Source of the DNA: an uncultured euryarchaeote
GTDB taxonomy: Archaea; Thermoplasmatota; Poseidoniia; Poseidoniales; Thalassarchaeaceae
Direction of reading: 5' to 3'
DNA length: 8,527 nucleotides
NCBI GenBank assembly: GCA_937876055.1
Contig: CALEIW010000241.1
Coordinates: 1 to 8,527, forward strand
Below the pieces are notes generated by a model. It saw nothing but the letters and a program-made list of their open reading frames with translations. It did not search any database and had not been told where the DNA came from. Position 1 is the first letter of the stretch, and the number at the start of each line of letters is the position of its first letter. The translations under genes and the position numbers were made by a program. This document shows, one piece after another, positions 1 through 5,524 of this stretch.

Positions 1-913
1 GTAGATTACTAGTCGCAATTTGCATATCTTCATCATCTGAGCGAGCTAATTCTTTTTCCCTTGCAGAGAACCAAGTTGGCATCTGAGATTGAAGCCGTTT
101 TAGTGATCTTTCAGCCCATTCCATTTCTTCTAATTCTACATCTTCTCCTTTTGATGCCGCCAATTCAATGGATGTTTCTAAGTGCTCTTGTACCTCAAAT
201 CGTGCATCTCGAAAGGTGTTAGAGATTATTCGACGTTCCATTCCATTACGAACTCTATCTGGCAAATTATGTGCCTCATCAACAATCAGAATAGTGTTTT
301 CAATATCCACTCCCATAGAAGTTAATGATGCCTCTCTAACACTATCAATGAAAACGTGATTGTAATCACAAACCAATATGTCACAATTTTTCACTGTCTC
401 TCTAGCTGTTGCCCAAGGGCATAGATTAACTCGTCTACTATTCTGAATTAAATCGTCAACGTGAGTAGGCCTTCGCAGAATGTTCGCTTGCATATCAGCT
501 CTCAATTCATCTCTCATCGAGCCGTCCAAATCATCTTCGCAGTCGCATTTTCCACTCATTCTATCGACATTGCGACACATACCTTCGCGACCGATTAGAT
601 CTACCAATCTAATCGAAGGCTCTGTTGTGCCAAGCTTCTGGTTAATTTTCTGAACAGTGTCTACAACTATCCTATGCTGCGATTGACGACCTGTTAGGAA
701 TAATATTTTCAGATTGTCAGAAGAAGATCTCAGTACGTTAATCGCACTGGCTAATGAGGCCGCGGTCTTACCTATTCCTGTGGGGGCCGAAGCCAGCAAA
801 GTCCCCTCACACAATAGTGCCTCAATCCCATCGGTAATCATGTCCGACTGAGATTCTCTAACTTCGGGGTGAGCGAAGTACCTCGCCGAAGAATCGACTA
901 CTTTCGAGGCCAT
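1..913 (-). CDS. XPD/Rad3-family Fe-S DNA helicase, N-terminal part (cut by window edge)
   Basis: I translated this frame from ATG at 913 to the left edge: 304 codons without a stop, so the C-terminal half (helicase motifs IV-VI) lies outside. Residues 43-50 are a Walker A (APTGIGKT) and 210-215 a DEAH box (IVDEAHN), both typical of superfamily 2 XPD/DinG helicases. Between them lie cysteines 113, 123, 125 and 165, the last in a CPW context like the CPY of XPD proteins. These are the expected ligands of the 4Fe-4S cluster. Family members are ATP-driven 5'-3' DNA helicases acting in repair and in unwinding damaged or structured DNA. The start is supported by AGGTGA (925-920), 6 nt before the ATG. 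Whether it is a true XPD orthologue or a DinG-like paralogue cannot be decided without the C-terminal half. Confidence 0.87.
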   Translation of the reverse strand, partial: MASKVVDSSARYFAHPEVRESQSDMITDGIEALLCEGTLLASAPTGIGKTAASLASAINVLRSSSDNLKILFLTGRQSQHRIVVDTVQKINQKLGTTEPSIRLVDLIGREGMCRNVDRMSGKCDCEDDLDGSMRDELRADMQANILRRPTHVDDLIQNSRRVNLCPWATARETVKNCDILVCDYNHVFIDSVREASLTSMGVDIENTILIVDEAHNLPDRVRNGMERRIISNTFRDARFEVQEHLETSIELAASKGEDVELEEMEWAERSLKRLQSQMPTWFSAREKELARSDDEDMQIATSNL

Positions 914-949
914 GGTTTCTCACCTGCTGATAGACCGCCCAAGAAGATT

Positions 950-962
950 GGCTTTATCTATG
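950..962 (-). promoter_or_regulatory. Putative TATA box of the helicase gene
   Basis: On the minus strand ATAGATAAA (961-953) lies about 40-48 nt before the ATG at 913. An archaeal TATA box about 26 bp before the transcription start would give a leader of roughly 15-20 nt, just enough to contain the AGGTGA at 925-920. This rests on sequence resemblance only. Confidence 0.4.
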
Positions 963-1009
963 GTGAAATTTGAACCAAATCAAATGCAAACAATTCTGTG
1001 AAATTTGAA
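963..1009. repeat. 12-bp direct repeat upstream of the helicase gene
   Basis: GTGAAATTTGAA occurs at 963-974 and again, identically, at 998-1009, 35 bp apart from start to start. The pair lies 50-97 bp upstream of the helicase start, just beyond its putative TATA box. It could be a pair of activator or repressor sites. The flanking DNA is very AT-rich (15 of 60 bases are G or C in 961-1020), so chance is possible. Confidence 0.4.
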
Positions 1010-1062
1010 TATTAACTAATTGAAAAGAAAGTCTCAGCCAGATGAATCTGTAAGAAATTAGG

Positions 1063-1298
1063 TGTGCCCCGCCCGAATTGGGCGGGACGGTGTGTGTTGA
1101 GTTTCAATTTTCACGATTTTCTAGGTCGTGATGTCTGCTACGTGTTGAAAGGTCAGGTCGCTCGTGTCGAGGGGCATCAGAGGGCGAGTAACCCACCGCG
1201 TTGGATAGTTTTGCCCTCTTTCGAAGACCATTGAATCCTACAGTAAGGATTGCTCGAGTAGAAGTTTGTGCGGAGGGGCGACTTTGCCGCCCCCCCGC
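1063..1298. other. GC-rich, hairpin-dense gap; possible structured RNA
   Basis: The gap between the helicase and RHH genes (914-1338) has no convincing gene. Its right part holds a chain of local inverted repeats: CCCGCCC/GGGCGGG (1068-1086, loop of 5), TCACGA/TCGTGA (1111-1131, loop of 9), GAGGGC/GCCCTC (1180-1218), ATCCT/AGGAT (1235-1250) and GCGGaGGGGCG/CGCCCCcCCGC (1270-1298, 10 pairs and one mismatch). By hand count 1141-1200 and 1261-1320 are each 38/60 G+C, against 15/60 for 961-1020. A GC island with stacked hairpins in an AT-rich genome is a common mark of structural RNA. I looked for RNase P RNA (GAGGAAAGTCC, ACAGAAA) and SRP RNA (helix 8) signatures on both strands and did not find them. 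The strand is undetermined. Confidence 0.35.
1068..1086. terminator. Strong GC hairpin, possible 3' end of the RHH transcript
   Basis: This is a perfect 7-bp inverted repeat, CCCGCCC / GGGCGGG, with a 5-nt GAATT loop. On the minus strand it follows the RHH region and is followed by a moderately T-rich stretch before the helicase promoter. It could therefore end or protect the RHH transcript, or be one element of the structured region around it. It lacks an immediate T run, so termination is not certain. Confidence 0.35.
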
Positions 1299-1328
1299 GG
1301 AGTTTGAGTGCATCCCATTCTCACCCAT
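1104..1328 (-). CDS. Doubtful small ORF translationally coupled to the RHH gene
   Basis: A 74-codon frame begins at ATG 1328, 10 nt after the RHH stop codon (TGA, 1341-1339). AGGTGA (1339-1334), which shares its first base with that stop codon, lies 5 nt before the ATG. That is a textbook arrangement for translational coupling and the only good reason to list this ORF. The product is rich in Arg, Ser, His and Asn (it ends SRHHDLENREN), shows no domain I know, and has no membrane segment. Its coding region coincides with the hairpin-dense GC island, so the frame may be open by chance over a structured RNA. A longer form starting at 1370 overlaps the RHH gene and is less likely. Confidence 0.25.
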   Translation of the reverse strand: MGENGMHSNSAGGRQSRPSAQTSTRAILTVGFNGLRKRAKLSNAVGYSPSDAPRHERPDLSTRSRHHDLENREN

Positions 1329-1338
1329 GTCTCTCACC

Positions 1339-1704
1339 TCATTGTTCAGTCGAATCGTCAAATCGAGCACGAAGCTCTTCCAGGCGCTTACTTAGCACCG
1401 CGTCGACTGTTGCATCGTCAGTAGAGGAGCGCGCTATGTGTTCGCGCGCTGCATATCTTAGGACTACATCCGGTTGTTCTCCATGTATTCGACAAAAGTC
1501 GTCCAAGCGAACACTCAGGTCAGGACCTAATTCTACCTCGATGCGGGTGCCGGAAGAAAAAGCAGGTGTCGCCAAGTGTCTCCTAATGGCTTCTCGAATA
1601 ACATCAGACTTGTTTCTCATCCCATCGAATCCAACCCTGCGCTCAAGTTCGAGCAAGTAGTCTTCTGGAATTCTTAACGAAATCATAGGGCTTTGGCCTG
1701 CCAC
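1339..1704 (-). CDS. Tandem ribbon-helix-helix (CopG/MetJ-like) DNA-binding protein
   Basis: The 121-residue product begins with a clear ribbon-helix-helix: strand MISLRIP (7-13), helix 14-24, turn, and helix NKSDVIREAIRRHLA (31-45). A second unit of the same layout follows: strand RIEVELGP (54-61), helix SVRLDDFCRIHG (64-75), and helix QPDVVLRYAAREHIA (77-91). The two align nearly end to end (39 and 38 residues). Since RHH proteins bind DNA as dimers through a two-stranded sheet, the single chain may form an internal pseudodimer. A charged, probably helical tail (98-117) may support oligomers. The chosen start is GTG at 1704, with GGAGG (1717-1713) 8 nt upstream; ATG at 1686 lacks such support. 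It is probably a transcription factor, plausibly autoregulatory and acting on the divergent HD gene. Antitoxin function is less likely, as no toxin gene follows. Confidence 0.85.
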   Translation of the reverse strand: MAGQSPMISLRIPEDYLLELERRVGFDGMRNKSDVIREAIRRHLATPAFSSGTRIEVELGPDLSVRLDDFCRIHGEQPDVVLRYAAREHIARSSTDDATVDAVLSKRLEELRARFDDSTEQ

Positions 1705-1715
1705 TCCACCTTCCT

Positions 1716-1740
1716 CCTAAGCCTGTGAGAAAGCCTTAGG
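1716..1740. promoter_or_regulatory. Inverted repeat overlapping the RHH gene's RBS (candidate operator)
   Basis: CCTAAG at 1716-1721 is matched by CTTAGG at 1735-1740, a perfect 6-bp inverted repeat with a 13-bp spacer. It sits between the putative TATA box (1742-1748) and the GTG start (1704) of the RHH gene. One arm shares two bases with the GGAGG ribosome-binding site (1717-1713). A bound protein here could block transcription initiation. An RNA hairpin, if transcribed, could partly hide the ribosome-binding site. Confidence 0.45.
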
Positions 1741-1741
1741 G

Positions 1742-1748
1742 TATTAAA
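1742..1748 (-). promoter_or_regulatory. Putative TATA box of the RHH gene
   Basis: The minus strand reads TTTAATA here. A start site about 25 bp downstream would fall near 1718-1722, leaving a short leader of about 15 nt with the GGAGG site before GTG 1704. The spacing is consistent but unproven. Confidence 0.4.
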
Positions 1749-1759
1749 CGTATTGCAAA

Positions 1760-1779
1760 TGAAATACATTTGAAATACA
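1760..1779. repeat. TGAAATACA direct repeat at 11-bp spacing, RHH/HD intergenic region
   Basis: TGAAATACA occurs at 1760-1768 and again, identically, at 1771-1779, so the copies are 11 bp apart, about one helical turn. A partial third AATAC follows at 1780-1784. The repeat lies between the divergent RHH and HD genes, just upstream of the RHH TATA box. Sites repeated on one face of the helix fit cooperative binding by an RHH protein; that link is inferred. Confidence 0.5.
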
Positions 1780-1889
1780 AATACTGGAAATTTACACGAA
1801 TCTTCTACAATCTCTCAGTTGTTTCACCATCCATCCCTAGCAGTTCAGTTGAAGGGGGGTGGTTATCTCGGAATCCTGCAGGGTGTGTC

Positions 1890-3206
1890 ATGAAGGTCAT
1901 CAACGACACGATACATGGGCAAATTTCTCTTGATGGAGTCAGAGAAGAATTGCTATCTACTCCAGAGATGAACAAACTAAGCCATATCAAACAATTAGGC
2001 CTTGCCCATCTTGTATTTCCGGGAGCTCACCATACACGTTTCGAACATTCGCTTGGTGTATCACACGTAGGTGGGATGATGGCGGATGCAATGTCCTTAG
2101 ATGAATCTGAAAAGACCTTGGTGCAAGTTGCTGGCATGTTACACGATGTCGGCCATGGACCATATTCCCACACCCTTGAACATATTTTGCATGAGAGGGG
2201 AGGGCTCGATCACATGTCAATTACCGAAGGAATAATTCTGGGCGAATACGATGTTTTACGAGAAGGCGAAGAGTCTAGTCTCGAAAACCGAAAAAGAATT
2301 CCAGATATTCTAGAATCTTACAATATTGAACCCGAAGATGTTGCAAGTTTAATCCGAGGTCCAGATGCAAAGGGCTCCGAGAGAACCCTACTATCCTGGA
2401 CCGATGGCAAGGAAGACTTGGTCACAGAGGACAAAACCCTCGGTCATTTGGTCCACGGGCCAGTAGATTGCGATCAGATGGATTACTTACTACGGGATTC
2501 CCATTTTACAGGAGTTACGCACGGAATTGTTGATCATCATCGATTGATTTCATGTCTTAGAAGACATGGAGGGGACATTGCCGTAGAAGAAGGAGGACTT
2601 GCCTCTCTTGAAGGAATGTTACTTGCTAGAGGTTTGATGTATAGTGCAGTGTATTTCCACCGAGTAACAAGAGTTACGGAAGTTATGCTTAGTAGGGCCG
2701 TGGAACGTTCAGAGGGTTCGCTACCAGAACCAAAAGATATGCAGAGGAGTGTCGATGCCGAGATTTGGCAGGCACTTTACGAAGCGGGTGATTACTCCAG
2801 AGATATGATGCGGCGACTAAAATATCGTCAGATGCTTAAGGTTGCCACTAGTAGAAGACAGGGTGATTTATCCGAATCCCAAATTGAGCAATTAATTGAA
2901 ATCGCCAATAGTTCGAAGAAGAGAAGAGAAGTTGAGGACGATCTAGCGCATAGAGCAGGGCTCGACCCCGGATATGTTGCAATAGATGTGCCCAGTGTCA
3001 AACTCTTGTTATCTGAGCCTAGAATGGATGCAGTTGATATTCGAATTATTGGAGATGATGGTAAGACTCGAAAGATGAGTGAGCACACTCCAATCGCTGA
3101 TGCACTAAAAAAGAGACAAGTTAGCCAAGCCGTGGTATACGTAATGACTCTCTCAGGTTATGAGAAATCGGTTGCAGAATTGGCTGAAAGATATCTCTTT
3201 GGTTAA
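1890..3206 (+). CDS. HD-domain phosphohydrolase, dNTPase/SAMHD1-like superfamily
   Basis: The 438-residue product shows the HD metal-site pattern: H53 in TRFEHSLGV, H85-D86 in LHDVGHGPYSH, and D193/D195 in VDCDQMDYLLRD. The surrounding wording is characteristic of the superfamily that includes bacterial and archaeal dNTP triphosphohydrolases and SAMHD1. Such enzymes use a metal pair to hydrolyse phosphate esters, often dNTP to nucleoside plus triphosphate; the substrate here is unproven. The C-terminal half (about 240-438) is helical and charged, with no second domain I recognise. No membrane segment is present, so it is cytosolic. I chose ATG at 1890, where the homologous sequence begins (MKVINDTIHG) and AGGGTG lies just upstream. 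The frame is open back to a TTG at 1770, but those 40 residues look non-coding. The gene is divergent from the RHH gene, whose product may regulate it. Confidence 0.9.
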   Translation: MKVINDTIHGQISLDGVREELLSTPEMNKLSHIKQLGLAHLVFPGAHHTRFEHSLGVSHVGGMMADAMSLDESEKTLVQVAGMLHDVGHGPYSHTLEHILHERGGLDHMSITEGIILGEYDVLREGEESSLENRKRIPDILESYNIEPEDVASLIRGPDAKGSERTLLSWTDGKEDLVTEDKTLGHLVHGPVDCDQMDYLLRDSHFTGVTHGIVDHHRLISCLRRHGGDIAVEEGGLASLEGMLLARGLMYSAVYFHRVTRVTEVMLSRAVERSEGSLPEPKDMQRSVDAEIWQALYEAGDYSRDMMRRLKYRQMLKVATSRRQGDLSESQIEQLIEIANSSKKRREVEDDLAHRAGLDPGYVAIDVPSVKLLLSEPRMDAVDIRIIGDDGKTRKMSEHTPIADALKKRQVSQAVVYVMTLSGYEKSVAELAERYLFG

Positions 3207-3213
3207 TTTCAGT

Positions 3214-3232
3214 ACTGCCCCTACGGGGCAGT
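3214..3232 (+). terminator. Hairpin after the HD gene
   Basis: ACTGCCCC and GGGGCAGT form a perfect 8-bp stem with a 3-nt TAC loop, beginning 8 nt after the HD gene stop codon. No T run follows directly, so it may act in 3'-end formation or mRNA protection rather than as a classical terminator. Confidence 0.5.
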
Positions 3233-3249
3233 CTGAACAGTATATTCAG
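3233..3249 (+). promoter_or_regulatory. Inverted repeat around a TATA-like box before gdhA
   Basis: CTGAA (3233-3237) and TTCAG (3245-3249) form a 5-bp inverted repeat enclosing CAGTATA, with TATATTC at 3241-3247 as a possible TATA box. A start site near 3266 would give a gdhA leader of about 65 nt. A repressor bound here would compete with TBP. Both the TATA assignment and the operator role are inferred. Confidence 0.35.
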
Positions 3250-3270
3250 GCATACTATTCAAAAGGGGGT

Positions 3271-3285
3271 CTCCGGTCGCCGGAG
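3271..3285 (+). promoter_or_regulatory. GC hairpin in the putative gdhA leader
   Basis: CTCCGG and CCGGAG form a perfect 6-bp stem with a TCG loop. Another CCGG follows at 3289-3292, which could compete for one arm and give an alternative fold. The element lies 48-62 nt before the gdhA ATG, within the leader if transcription starts near 3266. It matches no riboswitch class I recognise. Confidence 0.35.
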
Positions 3286-3332
3286 CGTCCGGTGTCGCAC
3301 TAGAGAATCGGATACTAACGTCGGTGAACCAA

Positions 3333-4688
3333 ATGGATAAGACGATGAAAGAAGTATATGATAGCGTAATTGCAAGAGATCCTAATCAACCAGAGTTCCA
3401 TCAAGCGGTTGAGGAGGTATTGGAGAGTCTTGGCCCTGTTATTCAGCAACATCCTGAATATCTACCAGCTGTAAGGTCTGTAGTAGAGGCTGAGAGAATT
3501 ATTCAATTCAGGGTGCCTTGGTATGATGATAATGGTGAACTACAGGTAAATCGTGGATTTAGAATCCAAATGAATAGCGCTATTGGGCCATACAAAGGCG
3601 GACTAAGGTTCCATCCTTCGGTCAATCAATCAATCCTAAAATTTCTAGCCTTTGAGCAGGTGTTCAAAAACAGCCTTACTCAACTCCCAATGGGAGGGGG
3701 CAAAGGGGGCTCAGACTTTGACCCAAAGGGGAAATCTGACCAAGAAGTAATGCGCTTTTGTCAGTCTTTCATGATTGAGTTGTGGAGACATATTGGTGCA
3801 GATTGTGACGTTCCTGCCGGCGATATTGGAGTAGGCGGTCGAGAAATCGGATATCTATTTGGTATGTACAAGAAATTGCAAAACGAATTCACAGGTGTTC
3901 TAACTGGCAAAGGTCTTGCGTACGGTGGTTCTCTAATTCGACCGGAAGCTACAGGCTATGGTACGGTATATTTCGCTAGAGAAATGTTGGCCACTCAAGG
4001 CAAATCCTTTGAGGGAGCCAAAGTTTCGATTAGCGGAAGTGGGAATGTTGCTCAATTTGCAGTCGAAAAGGTACTCGACCTTGGAGGAATTCCAGTCACT
4101 ATGTCAGATTCCTCTGGTTGGATTCATGACCCGTCTGGAATTGACAGAGAAAAATTAGCGTGGATTATGGACTTGAAGAACAACCGCAGAGGCCGAATCA
4201 AGGAATACGCAGATAGTTTTGAAGGAGTGGCCTACAATCCTTCCGAACCGGAACCAGCTCTTAATGGCCTATGGGGGGCTGACGTCGACATCGCTCTACC
4301 ATGTGCAACTCAAAATGAGATAAATGGTGAGGAAGCACAAATGCTAGTTGACAACAATGTCATTGCAGTCGCAGAGGGTGCAAATATGCCTTGTACACCA
4401 GAAGCAGTTGAAGTATTCCACAAAAATGGAATTTTGTTTGCCCCAGGTAAGGCAAGTAACGCTGGTGGTGTAGCAACTTCTGGGTTGGAGATGAGCCAAA
4501 ACTCACTTCGACTTTCATGGACACGTGAAGAAGTAGATTCACGGCTTGAGGCGATAATGGTGAATATCCACAAACAAGCATCCGAGACTGCCGCAAAATA
4601 TGGTATGGAAGGAAACTATGTTGCGGGTGCAAATATCGCTGGCTTCCTGAAGGTTGCAGAAGCGATGACTGCACAAGGAATGATCTAA
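3333..4688 (+). CDS. gdhA: NADP-type glutamate dehydrogenase, bacterial small hexameric class
   Basis: The enzyme interconverts 2-oxoglutarate + ammonium + NADPH and L-glutamate. The 451-residue product is close in length and wording to Escherichia coli GdhA (447). Substrate-domain motifs are GPYKGGLRFHP (85-95), PMGGGKGGSDFDPKGKSD (119-136, catalytic Lys124) and PAGDIGVGGREIG (161-173, Asp164). The Rossmann domain has GSGNVA (235-240) and SDSSG (258-262), the form seen in NADP-using members. The end is near-identical in style to bacterial enzymes (NYVAGANIAGF, 428-438). I chose ATG 3333 because GGTGA (3323-3327) lies 5 nt before it; a GTG at 3324 is in frame but overlaps that ribosome site. 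It is convergent with an amino acid transporter operon, their stop codons 5 bp apart. Many archaea carry a shorter, different GDH, so transfer from bacteria is plausible. Confidence 0.97.
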   Translation: MDKTMKEVYDSVIARDPNQPEFHQAVEEVLESLGPVIQQHPEYLPAVRSVVEAERIIQFRVPWYDDNGELQVNRGFRIQMNSAIGPYKGGLRFHPSVNQSILKFLAFEQVFKNSLTQLPMGGGKGGSDFDPKGKSDQEVMRFCQSFMIELWRHIGADCDVPAGDIGVGGREIGYLFGMYKKLQNEFTGVLTGKGLAYGGSLIRPEATGYGTVYFAREMLATQGKSFEGAKVSISGSGNVAQFAVEKVLDLGGIPVTMSDSSGWIHDPSGIDREKLAWIMDLKNNRRGRIKEYADSFEGVAYNPSEPEPALNGLWGADVDIALPCATQNEINGEEAQMLVDNNVIAVAEGANMPCTPEAVEVFHKNGILFAPGKASNAGGVATSGLEMSQNSLRLSWTREEVDSRLEAIMVNIHKQASETAAKYGMEGNYVAGANIAGFLKVAEAMTAQGMI

Positions 4689-4693
4689 ACTTC

Positions 4694-5524
4694 TCAAGAC
4701 CTAGGTCGATTACCGGTTCCATCTGGAACATAGCCATGGTCTGTTTGGGTACTTACCAGTTCATTTCCGATGTCCTCTGAAATTTTATCTTCATGCATAG
4801 ATGAGAGGAATCTCTGCAGTCGCTCAGTCTTTGGCTGGTTGATTATTGAAGAAGGTCCTTCTTCGGCTACCTTGCCCTGATCCAAATAGACGATTCTGTC
4901 CGCAACATCCCTAGCGAAATTAATTTCATGAGTGACAATAACCATCGTCATGCCCTCATCTGCTAACCCTCGAATCGTCTGCAAAACAGAACCGATCAAC
5001 TCTGGGTCTAATGCGCTTGTTGGTTCATCGAACAGGATGACTTCTGGCTTCATTGCTAACGCTCTAGCAATCGCAACGCGTTGCTTTTGCCCGCCTGATA
5101 AATTACCAGGATAGGCATCTATTCGCTCAAGCATATCGACTCTCTCTAGTACATCTAAAGCTACTTCTTCTGCCTCCGATTTACCCATTCCACGAACGTG
5201 TCGTAAACCTAGAGTTACATTCTCTAATACTTTCAAATGAGAAAATAATTCGAATGACTGAAAAACCATTCCTATTCTACTCCTTACCTCGTTTACATTT
5301 GCATTAGGCGTGTTTATCTGTTGCCCTCGTAATTCAATTACACCTTCTGTGGGCTCAATCAATCTGTTAATACATCGAAGAACGGTAGATTTTCCTGAAC
5401 CCGAAGATCCGATTATCGCTACTGACTCTCCCTCATGAACATCGAAGTCGACTCCTCTAACTGCATGAACACCTCCAGGGTAAATCTTGTGTAAATCACG
5501 AATTGAGAGAACTACATCTTCCAT
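4694..5524 (-). CDS. Polar amino acid ABC transporter ATP-binding protein (GlnQ/HisP type)
   Basis: This is the ATPase subunit that powers amino acid uptake with the permease encoded just upstream. All motifs are intact in its 276 residues: Walker A GSSGSGKST (39-47), Q-loop Gln89 in FQSFELF, signature LSGGQKQR (142-149), Walker B VILFDEP (162-168), D-loop SALD (170-173) and H-loop His199. The phrase FELFSHLKVLENV matches the GlnQ/HisP/AapP group closely. About 34 residues after the usual end (about residue 242) form a polar, acidic tail with no known match. The ATG directly follows the permease TGA, and the glycine codons ending the permease gene supply a GGGGGTGG ribosome site, so translation is probably coupled. 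The substrate (glutamate, glutamine or another amino acid) cannot be read from an ATPase. Confidence 0.95.
   Translation of the reverse strand: MEDVVLSIRDLHKIYPGGVHAVRGVDFDVHEGESVAIIGSSGSGKSTVLRCINRLIEPTEGVIELRGQQINTPNANVNEVRSRIGMVFQSFELFSHLKVLENVTLGLRHVRGMGKSEAEEVALDVLERVDMLERIDAYPGNLSGGQKQRVAIARALAMKPEVILFDEPTSALDPELIGSVLQTIRGLADEGMTMVIVTHEINFARDVADRIVYLDQGKVAEEGPSSIINQPKTERLQRFLSSMHEDKISEDIGNELVSTQTDHGYVPDGTGNRPRS

Noticed and set aside
1063..1338. RNase P RNA or SRP RNA in the hairpin-dense gap
   Set aside because: The minus strand has GGCAAAGTC, which faintly recalls the RNase P GGAAAGTCC core, but the partner ACAGAAA and the rest of the core are missing. No SRP helix 8 motif is seen.
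1201..1660. Plus-strand open frames at 1201-1395 and 1268-1660
   Set aside because: They are antisense to the RHH gene and the GC island, are rich in Ser/Arg/Pro with no domain or ribosome site, and look like mirror frames.
1339..1704. RHH protein as the antitoxin of a toxin–antitoxin pair
   Set aside because: The only coupled downstream frame (1104-1328) resembles no known toxin, and the tandem RHH layout fits a transcription factor better.
1770..1889. N-terminal 40-codon extension of the HD gene from a TTG start
   Set aside because: Homology begins at ATG 1890 (MKVINDTIHG), the extension does not resemble the family, and it would place the start inside the TGAAATACA repeats of the shared promoter.
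3324..3332. GTG at 3324 as the gdhA start
   Set aside because: It overlaps the GGTGA that serves as ribosome site for ATG 3333, and has no such site of its own.
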